From NCBI GenBank assembly GCA_035485275.1, contig DATHOE010000024.1, positions 1 through 64,000 of the forward strand: a stretch of DNA of 64,000 nucleotides. Reading direction: 5' to 3'. The position numbers and the translations under genes were made by a program. Positions 32,311-40,901 of the stretch are shown here, one piece after another. The first letter of the stretch is position 1, and every line of letters starts with the position of its first letter. Origin of the DNA: DAIDJD01 sp035485275 (GTDB taxonomy: Bacteria; Oederibacteriota; JAJYGY01; DAIDJD01). The notes beneath the pieces were generated by a model. The model searched no databases and was not told the origin of the DNA. It was given only the letters and a program-made list of their open reading frames with translations.

Positions 32311-33051
32311 TCAGACTGCCTTGCGGCTTTTTTTCGATCCCGTTTTACGCACCCAATACGTGTCGTTTTCCCAACGCAAGATCTCCCCCCCGCCGCCTTG
32401 GACCAGGGCCCTCACCTGTTCCTCGGCGATTCCGTGCATTTCGATTTCAAGGTCCGGATCCACGGAGGGTCCGTAGCGCAGGCGGCGGTAGGCGCGCAGC
32501 AGGGCCTTGGGCGCCAGGACCTTGAGGCCCCGCCAGCGCGAATATTGCGCCTTCGCCGGGATCTGGAACACGGCCAGGCCGCCGGGGCGCAGCACCCGCA
32601 GGAATTCGGGGATGTAGCGCGACGAATAGTCCGGATGCATGTGCTGCAGCACCAGCACCGAATAGACCAGGTCGAAGCTGGAATCCTTGAACAGGCCCAG
32701 GTCCGGCCGCGCATTGAGCAGATAACGGCAGCGTCCCTTGAAGCGGTTCAGGCGCCGCGCCTCGGCGAGCATGCTGGGCGCGATGTCCACCCCCACCACC
32801 TGCTTGAAATGCCGGGCCAGGGCCTGGCTCAGGCGGCCGACCGCGCAGCCGAAGTCCAGGGCCTGCCCCAGGCGCAGGGGGCCCAAGCCGCGGGCCTGCG
32901 CCAGGACCGCGTCGATCTCCACGGTGCCGGTGCGGAAAAAATCGTCCTTGTCCCAGACCCGGCCGCGTTTGCCCTCGTGCGAGAGCACGCCGTAGAGCGG
33001 ATCGAGCTTACCCATCGCGTCCCAGTTTTTTTGCAGGCCTTCGAGCTTCAT
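32311..33051 (-). CDS. Class I SAM-dependent methyltransferase
   Basis: A 246-residue methyltransferase with motif I ALDFGCAVGRLSQALA (around residues 61-76), post-I VVGVDIAPSMLAEA and the downstream DLVYSVLVLQHM / FLRVLRPGGLAVFQIP plan typical of small-molecule or lipid methyltransferases. It contains no membrane segment. ATG at 33051 with AAGGAG eight bases upstream in the transcript. Divergent from the flippase gene (171-base gap holding a lone TATACT at 33102-33107), next to which it might modify a glycan or lipid, but no direct evidence shows the substrate. Confidence 0.85.
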   Translation of the reverse strand: MKLEGLQKNWDAMGKLDPLYGVLSHEGKRGRVWDKDDFFRTGTVEIDAVLAQARGLGPLRLGQALDFGCAVGRLSQALARHFKQVVGVDIAPSMLAEARRLNRFKGRCRYLLNARPDLGLFKDSSFDLVYSVLVLQHMHPDYSSRYIPEFLRVLRPGGLAVFQIPAKAQYSRWRGLKVLAPKALLRAYRRLRYGPSVDPDLEIEMHGIAEEQVRALVQGGGGEILRWENDTYWVRKTGSKKSRKAV

Positions 33052-33222
33052 GGCGCGGCGCTCCTTGGGGCAAAGCTGGGACGATGGGGCTGGTGGCGCC
33101 GTATACTAACGAATCACCGCATTGACGGCAACAAGTGCGGCGTTTAGGGTGTCGATCGAATCGGGGTGCGTTTTGCACCGATAAAAGGACCGCGTGCCGC
33201 CTCTTTGGGACTTCGAGGACCA

Positions 33223-34761
33223 ATGGCCTCTCTAGCGCGAACAGTCGTCAAAGGCAGTGCCCTGGGCCTCTTGGGCACCCTCTTGGCGCTTCCTGTCGCG
33301 CTGGTGAGCACGCCCCTCTTCCTGAAGGGCCTGGGCGCCACCGGATTCGGCTACTGGGGGCTCCTGCAGGGATTTTTCGCCGCCCTCAGCCTGCTGGCGG
33401 TGGGCACCACCGAAGCCACCCTCTATTTCGTGGCCCGCGACGAGGCGCAGGTCGGCGGCCCTGCGGAGCGCTCCCGCAACCGGGCCCTGGTGCTGGTGGT
33501 CCTGGCCGGATGCCTCACGGGCGGCTTGGTCCTGGCTTTGGGGCCCTGTTTCGGTCTTGGTTCGCTCCTGGATCTTCCCCTCGCCGAGCAGGCGGGCTTC
33601 GAGCGGCTCCTGCTGCCGGCCGCCGCGTTTTGGTGCTGCCAGTTTTGGTTCTTTTGGCTTCAATTGCTGCCTCGGGCGCGGCATGAATACGGCGTGCTCG
33701 CCTGGAACCAGATCGCCCTGGCGGTCCTGGTGCCCCTCCTGGGCTGGGTGGGCATGGTCCTTGGCCACGGCGATGTGCGGACATTTTTGTGGGGCCAGGC
33801 GCTGGCCTGGGCCCTCGGCTCCCTGAGCATCCACACTTGGAACGCCCGGCACAAACAGCCCTTGGATTTGCGGCCGGGGTTCGACCCCGAGGTCCTGGCG
33901 GAGGTCGGCCGATACGCCCGCTGGGCCCTGGTCTTCAACCTCGCCATCGTGGTGCTCAATTCCTCGGACCGCCTCCTCCTGGCCAAGCTGGGCGTCGGCG
34001 CCTTGGCCGGCTACACCGCGGCCTCGTCCTTCACCATGCGCGTTTACGCGGTCACGGGTTCCATGAGCTCGTCCTTGCTGCCGGCCTTGGCCCGCATCAA
34101 GGAAGGCATCGAGACCGACCGCCTGCGCAGGGGTTTCAGCGTCAGCCTGCGGGCCATAGGATTTTTTTGGGCGGCCCTGTTGCTCCCTTTGGCGGCCTGG
34201 GGCGACCACTTCATGGCCGTCTGGCTGCGCGACCCGGCCATGGCCGCGGCGACCTATCCGGCCCTGCGCCTGCTCTGCTGCGGGGCCTTTTTCGGGGCCC
34301 TGGCTTCCGGCTGCCACGCCGCGCTGCTGGGCACCGGGCGTCCCCGCCTGGCCGCGGTCACGGGCATGGCCGGAGCGGTCGTGGGCCTGCTCATCGCCCT
34401 GGTCGCTATTCCGCGATTCGGGATCGCGGGGGCGGCCCTGCTGGGGCTCGCGGGCAATGCGCTGGCCTACCTGATGCGGGTGGTCTACATGGAAAAAACC
34501 TTATTCAGCCGTCCTTTATCGCCCTTGATCCTGGAACAGGTCCTGGCCTGTGCGGCCCTGGGCCTGGCTTATGCCGCAATGCGCCTGGTCTCCCCCGCTC
34601 TCGAGGGGGAGGGGCTGGTCCTGACGGCCCTCATCATGGTGGGCAGCGCGGGCCTGCTTTTGCTTCTGGGGCTGGGCCTGGACTGGCTCTGTTCCGCATT
34701 GCGGTCCCGTCCCAGCCTCTGGTCCACGGTGCTGGCCCTGAAACGGGCCGGGGAAGCCTAA
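33223..34761 (+). CDS. Oligosaccharide flippase family membrane protein (Wzx/MurJ-like)
   Basis: A 512-residue hydrophobic protein with about 12-14 predicted membrane helices and the plan of the polysaccharide transporter (MOP) superfamily: an N-terminal GSALGLLGTLLALPVALVST, STPLFLKGLGATGFGYWGLLQG with the conserved GxxxFG/YW, and the central SSDRLLLAKLGVGALAGYTAASS. Such flippases move lipid-linked glycan units across the inner membrane. ATG 33223 chosen for GAGGA six bases upstream; ATG 33166 would add 19 residues without membrane or signal character. No glycosyltransferase cluster lies beside it, so the glycan is unknown. Confidence 0.85.
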   Translation: MASLARTVVKGSALGLLGTLLALPVALVSTPLFLKGLGATGFGYWGLLQGFFAALSLLAVGTTEATLYFVARDEAQVGGPAERSRNRALVLVVLAGCLTGGLVLALGPCFGLGSLLDLPLAEQAGFERLLLPAAAFWCCQFWFFWLQLLPRARHEYGVLAWNQIALAVLVPLLGWVGMVLGHGDVRTFLWGQALAWALGSLSIHTWNARHKQPLDLRPGFDPEVLAEVGRYARWALVFNLAIVVLNSSDRLLLAKLGVGALAGYTAASSFTMRVYAVTGSMSSSLLPALARIKEGIETDRLRRGFSVSLRAIGFFWAALLLPLAAWGDHFMAVWLRDPAMAAATYPALRLLCCGAFFGALASGCHAALLGTGRPRLAAVTGMAGAVVGLLIALVAIPRFGIAGAALLGLAGNALAYLMRVVYMEKTLFSRPLSPLILEQVLACAALGLAYAAMRLVSPALEGEGLVLTALIMVGSAGLLLLLGLGLDWLCSALRSRPSLWSTVLALKRAGEA

Positions 34762-34778
34762 GCGTTACATCACAGGAC

Positions 34779-34808
34779 TTGCCTGAAAGCCGTTTCGCGG
34801 ATTAAAAT
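34779..34808 (+). promoter_or_regulatory. Promoter of the rpsB operon
   Basis: TTGCCT (34779-34784) and TAAAAT (34803-34808), five of six at the -10, spaced by 18 bases. Transcription near 34815 leaves a leader of about 135 bases before rpsB. Confidence 0.55.
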
Positions 34809-34822
34809 CTAGGGCTTTATCG

Positions 34823-34921
34823 GACCTCTCCCATGTCAAGGAAGAGGTCACTTCACACGCCGGGAAAGACAGCCTCTTCAGGTCGGCCGCGATCGCGGTC
34901 GGAAGAAGGCTTTATCCGGCG
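34823..34921 (+). ncRNA. Structured rpsB mRNA leader, candidate S2-responsive element
   Basis: Four nested or serial helices can form. First, GACCTCT (34823-34829) with AGAGGTC (34843-34849). Second, an outer stem CGCCGG (34858-34863) with CCGGCG (34916-34921). Third, within it, AGCCTCTTC (34871-34879) pairs with 34902-34911 in nine pairs with one bulged A. Fourth, a seven-pair stem from 34884-34890 with 34895-34901 and a GATC loop. The structure ends 28 bases before the start codon, close to GAGGGAG. Ribosomal protein S2 is known to repress its own mRNA through leaders in some bacteria; whether this one does is inference. Confidence 0.5.
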
Positions 34922-34949
34922 GCGGAAAAACCAGAGGGAGAAACACGCA

Positions 34950-35732
34950 ATGGCTATCGAAGTCACCATCAAGACCATGCTGGAGGCCGGCGTCCATTTC
35001 GGCCACCAGAAGCGCCGCTGGAACCCGAAGATGGCGAAGTACATCTTCGGCGAACGCAACGGCATCTACATCATCGACCTGCAGAAGACCGCCCAGCGCC
35101 TGGGCGCCGCCATCGAGTTCGTCCGCGGCGTGACCGGCAAGGGCGGCACCATCCTTTTTGTCGGAACCAAAAAGCAGTCCCAGCTTCCCATCGCCGAGGA
35201 AGCCTCCCGCTCCGGCATGCCCTTCGTCAGCCAGCGCTGGCTGGGCGGCACCCTGACCAACTTCTCCACCGTGCGCCGCTCGCTGCTGCGCTTCCGCGCC
35301 CTCAAGAAGAGCAAGGAAGACGGCTCCCTGTACCGCCTGCCCAAGGGCGAGGTGATGATCAAGGAGCGCGAACTGGAGCGCATGCAGAAGAACCTGGGCG
35401 GCATCGAGAACCTGTCCCGCCTGCCCGAGGCCATCTTCATCGTCGACCCGCACAAGGAGCGCACCGCCGTGCAGGAGGCCCGCCGCCTGCACATCCCCAT
35501 CGTGGCGCTCTGCGACACCAACTGCGACCCCGACGAGATCGATTTCCCGGTGCCCAGCAACGACGACGCCATCCGTTCCATCCGCCTGATGTGTTCCGTG
35601 ATCGCCGAGAGCGCCAAGGAAGGCCGCGAGATCGCCGGCATGAAGCACGAAGCCGCCGACGCGCATGAGGCCGCGGAGGAGCGCCACCCGCGCCGCCACG
35701 AGGACGTCGAGGAAGAGGCCGTCAAGGCCTGA
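34950..35732 (+). CDS. rpsB: 30S ribosomal protein S2
   Basis: A 260-residue S2. ATG 34950 gives the standard opening MAIEVTIKTMLEAGVHFGHQKRRWNPKM, with GAGGGAG about nine bases upstream; a longer in-frame start at 34833 is inside the structured leader and is not homologous. Conserved blocks FVGTKKQSQ, WLGGTLTNF, PEAIFIVDPHKE and ALCDTNCDPD are present. S2 bridges the head and platform of the small subunit and is added late in assembly. The C-terminal tail after residue 230 is rich in Glu, His and Arg (EERHPRRHEDVEEEAVKA), longer and more charged than usual. First gene of the rpsB-tsf-pyrH-frr block. Confidence 0.98.
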   Translation: MAIEVTIKTMLEAGVHFGHQKRRWNPKMAKYIFGERNGIYIIDLQKTAQRLGAAIEFVRGVTGKGGTILFVGTKKQSQLPIAEEASRSGMPFVSQRWLGGTLTNFSTVRRSLLRFRALKKSKEDGSLYRLPKGEVMIKERELERMQKNLGGIENLSRLPEAIFIVDPHKERTAVQEARRLHIPIVALCDTNCDPDEIDFPVPSNDDAIRSIRLMCSVIAESAKEGREIAGMKHEAADAHEAAEERHPRRHEDVEEEAVKA

Positions 35733-35854
35733 GCCGGAAGACCTTAAGAGCACCATCAACCCGCAATAAGGGGCGCGGCCATCCTGATCCGCCGCCGGCA
35801 CGGGGCCGGGGGCGGGGGGAAGCCGCGCTTCGTGCATGAAAGGAACACCTTAGA

Positions 35855-36754
35855 ATGTCTGCGATCACCGCCGAGATGGTCAAAAACCTGCGCGAGAAGT
35901 CGGGCGCGGGGATGATGGAATGCAAGAAGGCCCTGGAGGCCAACGCCGGCGACATGGACGCCTCCATGAAGTGGCTGCGTGAAAAGGGAATCGCCAGCGC
36001 CGAGAAGAAGGCCGGCCGCGCCGCGGCCGAGGGCCTGGCGGGACTGAAGATAAGCGGCACGCACGGGGTCATCGTCGAGGTCAACTGCGAGACGGATTTC
36101 GTGGCCCGCACGCCCCAGTTCCTGGGCCTCTTGGACGCCGCCACCGCGGTGGCCTCCGGGGCGCAAGGCCTGCCGGACGACGCGGCCGCGGCGGCCCAGA
36201 CCGTCGCGGCCTTGAAGGCCTCCGACGGGCGCAGCCTTGAGGAGCACGTCAAATCCACCATCGGCGCGCTGGGCGAGAACATGGCCCTGGCGCGGGTCGT
36301 CCACCTGGGCGTGAAGCAAGGGGTGCTCGGCTCCTACCGCCACAGCGACGGCAAGCTGGCCAGCCTGGTGGCGCTGGAATGCGGCCAGGCCGGCAGCGCC
36401 CTGAAGCCCGAAGTGCTGGAGCTGGCCAAGGACCTGGCCATGCAGGTGGCGGGGAACCTGCCGCCCGCCGAGGTCGTCTCCAGGGACCAGATCAGCCCGG
36501 CCCTGGTCGCCCGCGAACGCGAGATCGCCCTGGTGCAGGCCGCCCAGGCCGGCGCGGGCAAGCCCGCCGCCATCGTCGAGAAGATCGCCGAAGGCAAGGT
36601 GAACAAGGTCCTGCAGGAGCTCACCCTCCTGGAGCAGGCCTTCATCAAGGACACGGGCGTGAAGATCGGCGACCTGGTCAAGCAGGTGGGCCTCAAGGTG
36701 GGCGACACCCTGACGGTCGGCGGCTTCGTGCGCATCAAAGTGGGCGTGAAATAG
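35855..36754 (+). CDS. tsf: Translation elongation factor Ts
   Basis: A 299-residue EF-Ts, the nucleotide exchange factor that recharges EF-Tu with GTP. The N-terminal UBA-like domain (MSAITAEMVKNLREKSGAGMMECKKAL) and the exchange-motif block VIVEVNCETDFVAR are intact, and the two core subdomains and the short C-terminal module are present. ATG start with AAGGAA about ten bases upstream. The 122-base gap to rpsB is GC-rich and holds no clear terminator, so rpsB and tsf are likely one transcript. Confidence 0.97.
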   Translation: MSAITAEMVKNLREKSGAGMMECKKALEANAGDMDASMKWLREKGIASAEKKAGRAAAEGLAGLKISGTHGVIVEVNCETDFVARTPQFLGLLDAATAVASGAQGLPDDAAAAAQTVAALKASDGRSLEEHVKSTIGALGENMALARVVHLGVKQGVLGSYRHSDGKLASLVALECGQAGSALKPEVLELAKDLAMQVAGNLPPAEVVSRDQISPALVAREREIALVQAAQAGAGKPAAIVEKIAEGKVNKVLQELTLLEQAFIKDTGVKIGDLVKQVGLKVGDTLTVGGFVRIKVGVK

Positions 36755-36777
36755 TCTTCGGGACTCGGCGGCGGCGC

Positions 36778-37497
36778 ATGACCTCCAAAAAAACCAGATA
36801 CAAGCGGGTGCTGATCAAGATCAGCGGCGAAGCGTTGGCCGGACCCCATAAGCAGGGCATCGACGCCGAGACCGTGGCCGGCATCGCCGCCCAGGTCAAG
36901 GAAGTGGTCGACCTGGGGGTGGAACTCGGCCTGGTCATCGGCGGCGGGAACATCTTCAGGGGCGCGCTGGGCGAACGCGGCGGCCTGGACCGCGTGACCG
37001 GCGACTACATGGGCATGCTGGCCACCATCATCAACGCCCTGGCCCTGCAGGACGCCCTGGAGAAGCAGGGCGCCGTGACCCGGGTGGTGACGGCCATCGA
37101 GGTCCAGAAGGTCGCGGAGGCCTACATTCGGCGCCGCGCGCTGCGCCACCTCGAGAAGGGGCGCGTGGTGATCTTCGCCGCGGGCACGGGCAACCCCTAC
37201 TTCAGCACCGACACGGCGGCGGTGCTGCGCGCCATCGAGATCAACGCCCAGGTGGTGATGAAGGCCACCCAGGTGGACGGCATCTACACGGCCGACCCCA
37301 AGCGCGACCCCAAGGCGAAGCGCTACGAGAAGATCAGCTTCCGCGAGGTGGTCACGCGCCAGTTGAGGGTGATGGACGCCACCGCCTTCACCCTGTGCGA
37401 GGAGAACAAGCTGCCGGTGCTGGTCTTCGACCTGCACAAGCACGGCAACATCCGCCGGGCGGTGCTGGGCGAGACCGTCGGCACCCTGGTGAGCTGA
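36778..37497 (+). CDS. pyrH: UMP kinase
   Basis: A 239-residue bacterial UMP kinase of the amino-acid kinase fold, which makes UDP for pyrimidine nucleotide and sugar-nucleotide supply. Motifs: KRVLIKISGEALAG at the phosphate site, GLVIGGGNIFRG, DRVTGDYMGMLATIINALAL (UMP site) and AAGTGNPYFSTDTAA. ATG 36778, chosen by homology, has only a weak ribosome site (GGCGGCGG). It lies 23 bases after tsf and 42 bases before frr in the order common to most bacteria. Confidence 0.97.
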   Translation: MTSKKTRYKRVLIKISGEALAGPHKQGIDAETVAGIAAQVKEVVDLGVELGLVIGGGNIFRGALGERGGLDRVTGDYMGMLATIINALALQDALEKQGAVTRVVTAIEVQKVAEAYIRRRALRHLEKGRVVIFAAGTGNPYFSTDTAAVLRAIEINAQVVMKATQVDGIYTADPKRDPKAKRYEKISFREVVTRQLRVMDATAFTLCEENKLPVLVFDLHKHGNIRRAVLGETVGTLVS

Positions 37498-37539
37498 GGC
37501 GAGGGCCCCGCAAGGGGCTTATCCATCGAGAGGTTCGGG

Positions 37540-38097
37540 ATGTCGGAAGCCACGATCAAGGATATGCGCGAGAAGATGGACAAGACCGTGGACGTCATGT
37601 CCAAGGAGTTCGCCAACGTCCGCACCGGCCGCGCCAACGCCGGCCTTCTCGACGGCATCAAGGTCAGCTACTACGGGAGCGACCTGCCCCTGCAGCAGAT
37701 CGCCTCCATCAGCGTGGTGGAGGGCCGCAACCTGGAGATCAAGCCCTTCGACGCCTCGGCCCTGGCCGAGATCGAGAAGGCGCTGTTCCAGGCGAACCTG
37801 GGGCTGACCCCGCAGAACGACGGCAAGCTGGTGCGCCTTTCCTTCCCGCCGCTGACCGAGGAGCGCCGCAAGGAGCTGGCCAAGACGGTCAAGAAGCTGG
37901 CCGAGGACGCCAAGGTGTCCCTTCGCAACATCCGCCGGGACGCCAACGACAAGGTCAAGGCCTCGGCCAAGGCCAAGACGCTGAGCGAGGACGAGGCCAA
38001 GGATTCCGAGACCCAGATCCAGAAGCACACCGACGCCGTGATCAAGAAGGTGGACGACATGGCGGTCAAGAAGGAGCACGAAGTCCTGACACTGTAA
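37540..38097 (+). CDS. frr: Ribosome recycling factor
   Basis: A 185-residue RRF that, with EF-G, splits ribosomes after termination. The signatures DKTVDVMSKEFANVRTGRAN, GSDLPLQQIASISV and the C-terminal helix DDMAVKKEHEVLTL are conserved, and the length is standard. ATG 37540 with GAGAGG upstream. The next gene, uppS, starts 11 bases after the stop. Confidence 0.98.
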   Translation: MSEATIKDMREKMDKTVDVMSKEFANVRTGRANAGLLDGIKVSYYGSDLPLQQIASISVVEGRNLEIKPFDASALAEIEKALFQANLGLTPQNDGKLVRLSFPPLTEERRKELAKTVKKLAEDAKVSLRNIRRDANDKVKASAKAKTLSEDEAKDSETQIQKHTDAVIKKVDDMAVKKEHEVLTL

Positions 38098-38108
38098 AGA
38101 CGGAGCCC

Positions 38109-38858
38109 GTGGTCGCCCAAAACAAGATCGTGCCTCCCGACCCCAGCCGCCTTCCAAGGCACGTCGCCATCATCATGGATGGCAACGGCCGCTGGGCGCG
38201 CAAGCGCGGACTGCCGCGCGTGGCCGGCCACAAGGTCGGCCTGGAGAGCGTGCGCGCCATGGTCAAGGCCTGCTCGGCCTGGGGCATCGGGCACCTGACC
38301 CTCTACGCCTTCTCCAGCGAGAACTGGCGCCGCCCCAAGGACGAGGTCAGCTTCCTGATGCAGCTGCTGCGCCTCTACCTGCGCAGCGAGGTCAAGGAGC
38401 TGCACGAGAACCGGGTGCGCCTCAACGCCATCGGCCGCCTGGACGCCCTCCCCGCCGCCGCCCTCAAGGAGCTGGAGCGCAGCCAGGCTTTGACCGCCAA
38501 GAACGACGGGCTGGTGCTGACCTTGGCGCTGAATTACGGCGGCCGCCAGGACATCGTCGACGCCGCGCGCAAGGCCCTGGCGCTGGCCTCGAAGGGGAAG
38601 CTGAAGGCCTCCGAGCTCGATGAGGAGCGCTTCGCGTCCCTGCTGTGCACCCACGGCATGCCCGAGGTGGACCTGGTGATACGCACCAGCGGGGAGATGC
38701 GCCTGAGCAATTTCCTGCTGTGGCAGACGGCCTACGCCGAGGTGTACTTCACGCCCACCTACTGGCCGGATTTTCGCCAGCCCCAATTGCTCGAAGCCCT
38801 GAAAGATTTCGCCCGCCGCGAGCGTCGCTTCGGCGACATCGCCCCCCGCTCCGCATAG
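38109..38858 (+). CDS. uppS: Isoprenyl transferase (undecaprenyl diphosphate synthase)
   Basis: A 249-residue cis-prenyltransferase that builds undecaprenyl diphosphate, the lipid carrier of cell-wall and surface glycan synthesis. The catalytic Asp is D24 in AIIMDGNGRWARKRGL; further motifs are FSSENWRRPKDEV and a C-terminal RTSGEMRLSNFLLWQTAYAEVYFTPTYWPDF. Start GTG 38109 is preceded by GGAG; a second in-frame GTG at 38130 has no ribosome site. It lies between frr and cdsA, four bases from the latter. Confidence 0.96.
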   Translation: MVAQNKIVPPDPSRLPRHVAIIMDGNGRWARKRGLPRVAGHKVGLESVRAMVKACSAWGIGHLTLYAFSSENWRRPKDEVSFLMQLLRLYLRSEVKELHENRVRLNAIGRLDALPAAALKELERSQALTAKNDGLVLTLALNYGGRQDIVDAARKALALASKGKLKASELDEERFASLLCTHGMPEVDLVIRTSGEMRLSNFLLWQTAYAEVYFTPTYWPDFRQPQLLEALKDFARRERRFGDIAPRSA

Positions 38859-38862
38859 CCCC

Positions 38863-39696
38863 GTGCTGTTCAGACTTTTGTCCTCGGCGGTCATCCTGCC
38901 CCTTTTCGTCTGGGTGATGTTCCACGAGCCCACCGCGTTCCGGCTGTGCGTCGTGGCCGCCCTGCTGCTCGGCTACGAGGAATACCGCCGCATCATGGCG
39001 GCCAAGGGCCTGCGCTTCTCCCCCTGGCTCGGCCTGGTGGCCCTGCTTTGCATACTCCTGCCGCCGGCCCTGGGCGAGAACGCCCTCCCCGACCCCCTGG
39101 CCCAATGGCTGCTGCCGCGCAGCGGCAGCCTCGGTCTGGCCTTCTTCTTCATGGCCGCCGCGATCTGGCGGGTCTACCACGCCGACCTCCAGCAGGGCCT
39201 GATGCGCTTCGTGGCCGAGCTGGGCGGGCTGGTCTACCTCGGGCTGCTGGGCCTGCACGTGGTGAAGCTGCACGCCCTGGACCAGGGAGCCTGGTGGTGC
39301 CTGCTGGTCTTCTGGTACGCCTGGATCTACGACAGCGGCGCCCTCTTCGCCGGCAAGGCCTTCGGGAAGACCCCCTTCTCGCCCCTTTCCCCCAGCAAGA
39401 CCTGGGAGGGATTCTGGGGCGGCATCGTCGTCAACGCCGGCCTGAGCGCCCTCGTGCTGCCCCACTTTTTCCCGGTCGGCTTCCCCATGACGGCCCTGTC
39501 CTTCGCGCTCCTCAGCGTCCCCGCCAGCGTGCTGGCCCAGGCCGGCGACCTTTTTGAGAGCATGGTGAAGCGCTTCGCCGGGGTGAAGGACAGCAGCCAG
39601 ATGATCTCCACCCACGGCGGCTTCCTGGACAAGATGGACTCCAGCCTCTTCGTGGCCCCCCTGGTGTACCTGGCGGCCACCTTGCTGGTCCGTTGA
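38863..39696 (+). CDS. cdsA: Phosphatidate cytidylyltransferase (CDP-diglyceride synthase)
   Basis: A 277-residue integral membrane enzyme making CDP-diacylglycerol, the entry point of phospholipid synthesis. About seven or eight membrane helices are visible, and the family signature is present near the C-terminus: SKTWEGFWGG, then QAGDLFESMVKR and KDSSQMISTHGGFLDKMDSS. GTG start at 38863, four bases after uppS stop. Its stop overlaps the dxr start by one base (TGATG). Confidence 0.95.
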   Translation: MLFRLLSSAVILPLFVWVMFHEPTAFRLCVVAALLLGYEEYRRIMAAKGLRFSPWLGLVALLCILLPPALGENALPDPLAQWLLPRSGSLGLAFFFMAAAIWRVYHADLQQGLMRFVAELGGLVYLGLLGLHVVKLHALDQGAWWCLLVFWYAWIYDSGALFAGKAFGKTPFSPLSPSKTWEGFWGGIVVNAGLSALVLPHFFPVGFPMTALSFALLSVPASVLAQAGDLFESMVKRFAGVKDSSQMISTHGGFLDKMDSSLFVAPLVYLAATLLVR

Positions 39697-40901
39697 TGCC
39701 GCGCCCCAAACGCATAGCCATCCTCGGCTCCACCGGAAGCGTCGGGCAGAGCGCCCTGAGCGTGGCCGCCCACCTCAAGGACGAGGTGCGCGTCACCGGC
39801 CTGGCCGCGGGGAGCAAAGCCGCGGAGCTCTGGCGCCAGGCCAAGCGCACGCGGGCGATGGTGCTCGGCCTCGCCGACGAAGCGGGCGCTGCCTGGCTGC
39901 GTTCCCGGGTGGCGGCGATCCCCAAGGCCTGGGCCTGGAAGCCGAAGGTCCACGGCGGGCCGCAGGCGCTGGAGCGCGTCGCCGAGAGCGCGCCGGCGGA
40001 CCTCGTGCTCAGCGCCGTGGTGGGCTCCGTGGGCCTGAAGCCGACCCTGCTCGCCATCGCCCAGGGCCGCGACATAGCCCTGGCGAACAAGGAGACCCTG
40101 GTCGCGGCCGGCGAGCTGGTCTCCGGGGCCGCCCGCCGCAAGGGCGTGCGCCTCCTGCCCGTGGACAGCGAGCACAACGCGATCTTCCAGTGCCTGGAGG
40201 CCGTGTCCGAGCCCGGCCATGTGAAACGCCTCGTGCTCACCGCGTCGGGCGGGCCCTTCCGCGGGGCCTCCCTCAAGACGCTCAAGGCCGTGGGCCCGAA
40301 GGAGGCCCTGCGCCACCCCACCTGGGCCATGGGCCCAAAGATTTCCATAGATTCGGCGACCTTGATGAACAAAGGCCTCGAAGTGATCGAGGCCCATTGG
40401 TTGTTCAAGCTTCCGTACCAGCGCATCGACGTGGTCGTGCATCCGCAAAGCATCATCCACAGCATGGTCGAGACCGTGGACGGATCCCTGCTGGCCCAGC
40501 TCGGGCCCACCGACATGCGCCTGCCCATCCAGCATTCCTTCACCTGGCCGCAGCGGCGCCCCCACGCCATGCCCGCCCTGGACCTCCTGGGCCTCCCTCC
40601 CCTGACCTTCGAGGCGCCGGACACGCAGCGCTTCCCCTGCCTGGCCCTGGCCTATAAAGCCGGCCGCATGGGCGGCGCGGCCGCGGCCGCGCTCAACGCC
40701 GCCAACGAGGCGGCCGTGGAAGCCTTCCTGAAGGGGCGCCTCTCCTTCCTGGGCATCGCCCGGACCCTGGCCCTGGTGCTGGACGCCTACGGCGAGCTCC
40801 CGGCGGAGCGACGCAAGGCCGGCAGCCTGGAGCAGGTGCTGGCCGCCGACGCTTGGGGCCGCGCCGAGGCCGCGCGGCGCCTGGCCGGGGCGCGCCCATG
40901 A
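39696..40901 (+). CDS. dxr: 1-deoxy-D-xylulose 5-phosphate reductoisomerase
   Basis: A 401-residue second enzyme of the MEP isoprenoid pathway, converting DXP to MEP with NADPH and a divalent metal. Motifs: AILGSTGSVGQSALSV (NADPH), ANKETLVAAGEL, VDSEHNAIFQCL and LTASGGPFRG (metal and substrate), HPTWAMGPKISIDSATLMNK, and VVHPQSIIHSM. ATG 39696 overlaps the cdsA stop by one base. The MEP pathway supplies isoprenoids for uppS two genes upstream. Ends in an ATGA overlap with rseP. Confidence 0.97.
   Translation: MPRPKRIAILGSTGSVGQSALSVAAHLKDEVRVTGLAAGSKAAELWRQAKRTRAMVLGLADEAGAAWLRSRVAAIPKAWAWKPKVHGGPQALERVAESAPADLVLSAVVGSVGLKPTLLAIAQGRDIALANKETLVAAGELVSGAARRKGVRLLPVDSEHNAIFQCLEAVSEPGHVKRLVLTASGGPFRGASLKTLKAVGPKEALRHPTWAMGPKISIDSATLMNKGLEVIEAHWLFKLPYQRIDVVVHPQSIIHSMVETVDGSLLAQLGPTDMRLPIQHSFTWPQRRPHAMPALDLLGLPPLTFEAPDTQRFPCLALAYKAGRMGGAAAAALNAANEAAVEAFLKGRLSFLGIARTLALVLDAYGELPAERRKAGSLEQVLAADAWGRAEAARRLAGARP

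Noticed and set aside
34833..34949. A 39-residue N-terminal extension of ribosomal protein S2.
   Set aside because: It would translate the structured leader, has no homology, and the standard S2 start MAIEVTIK has its own ribosome site.
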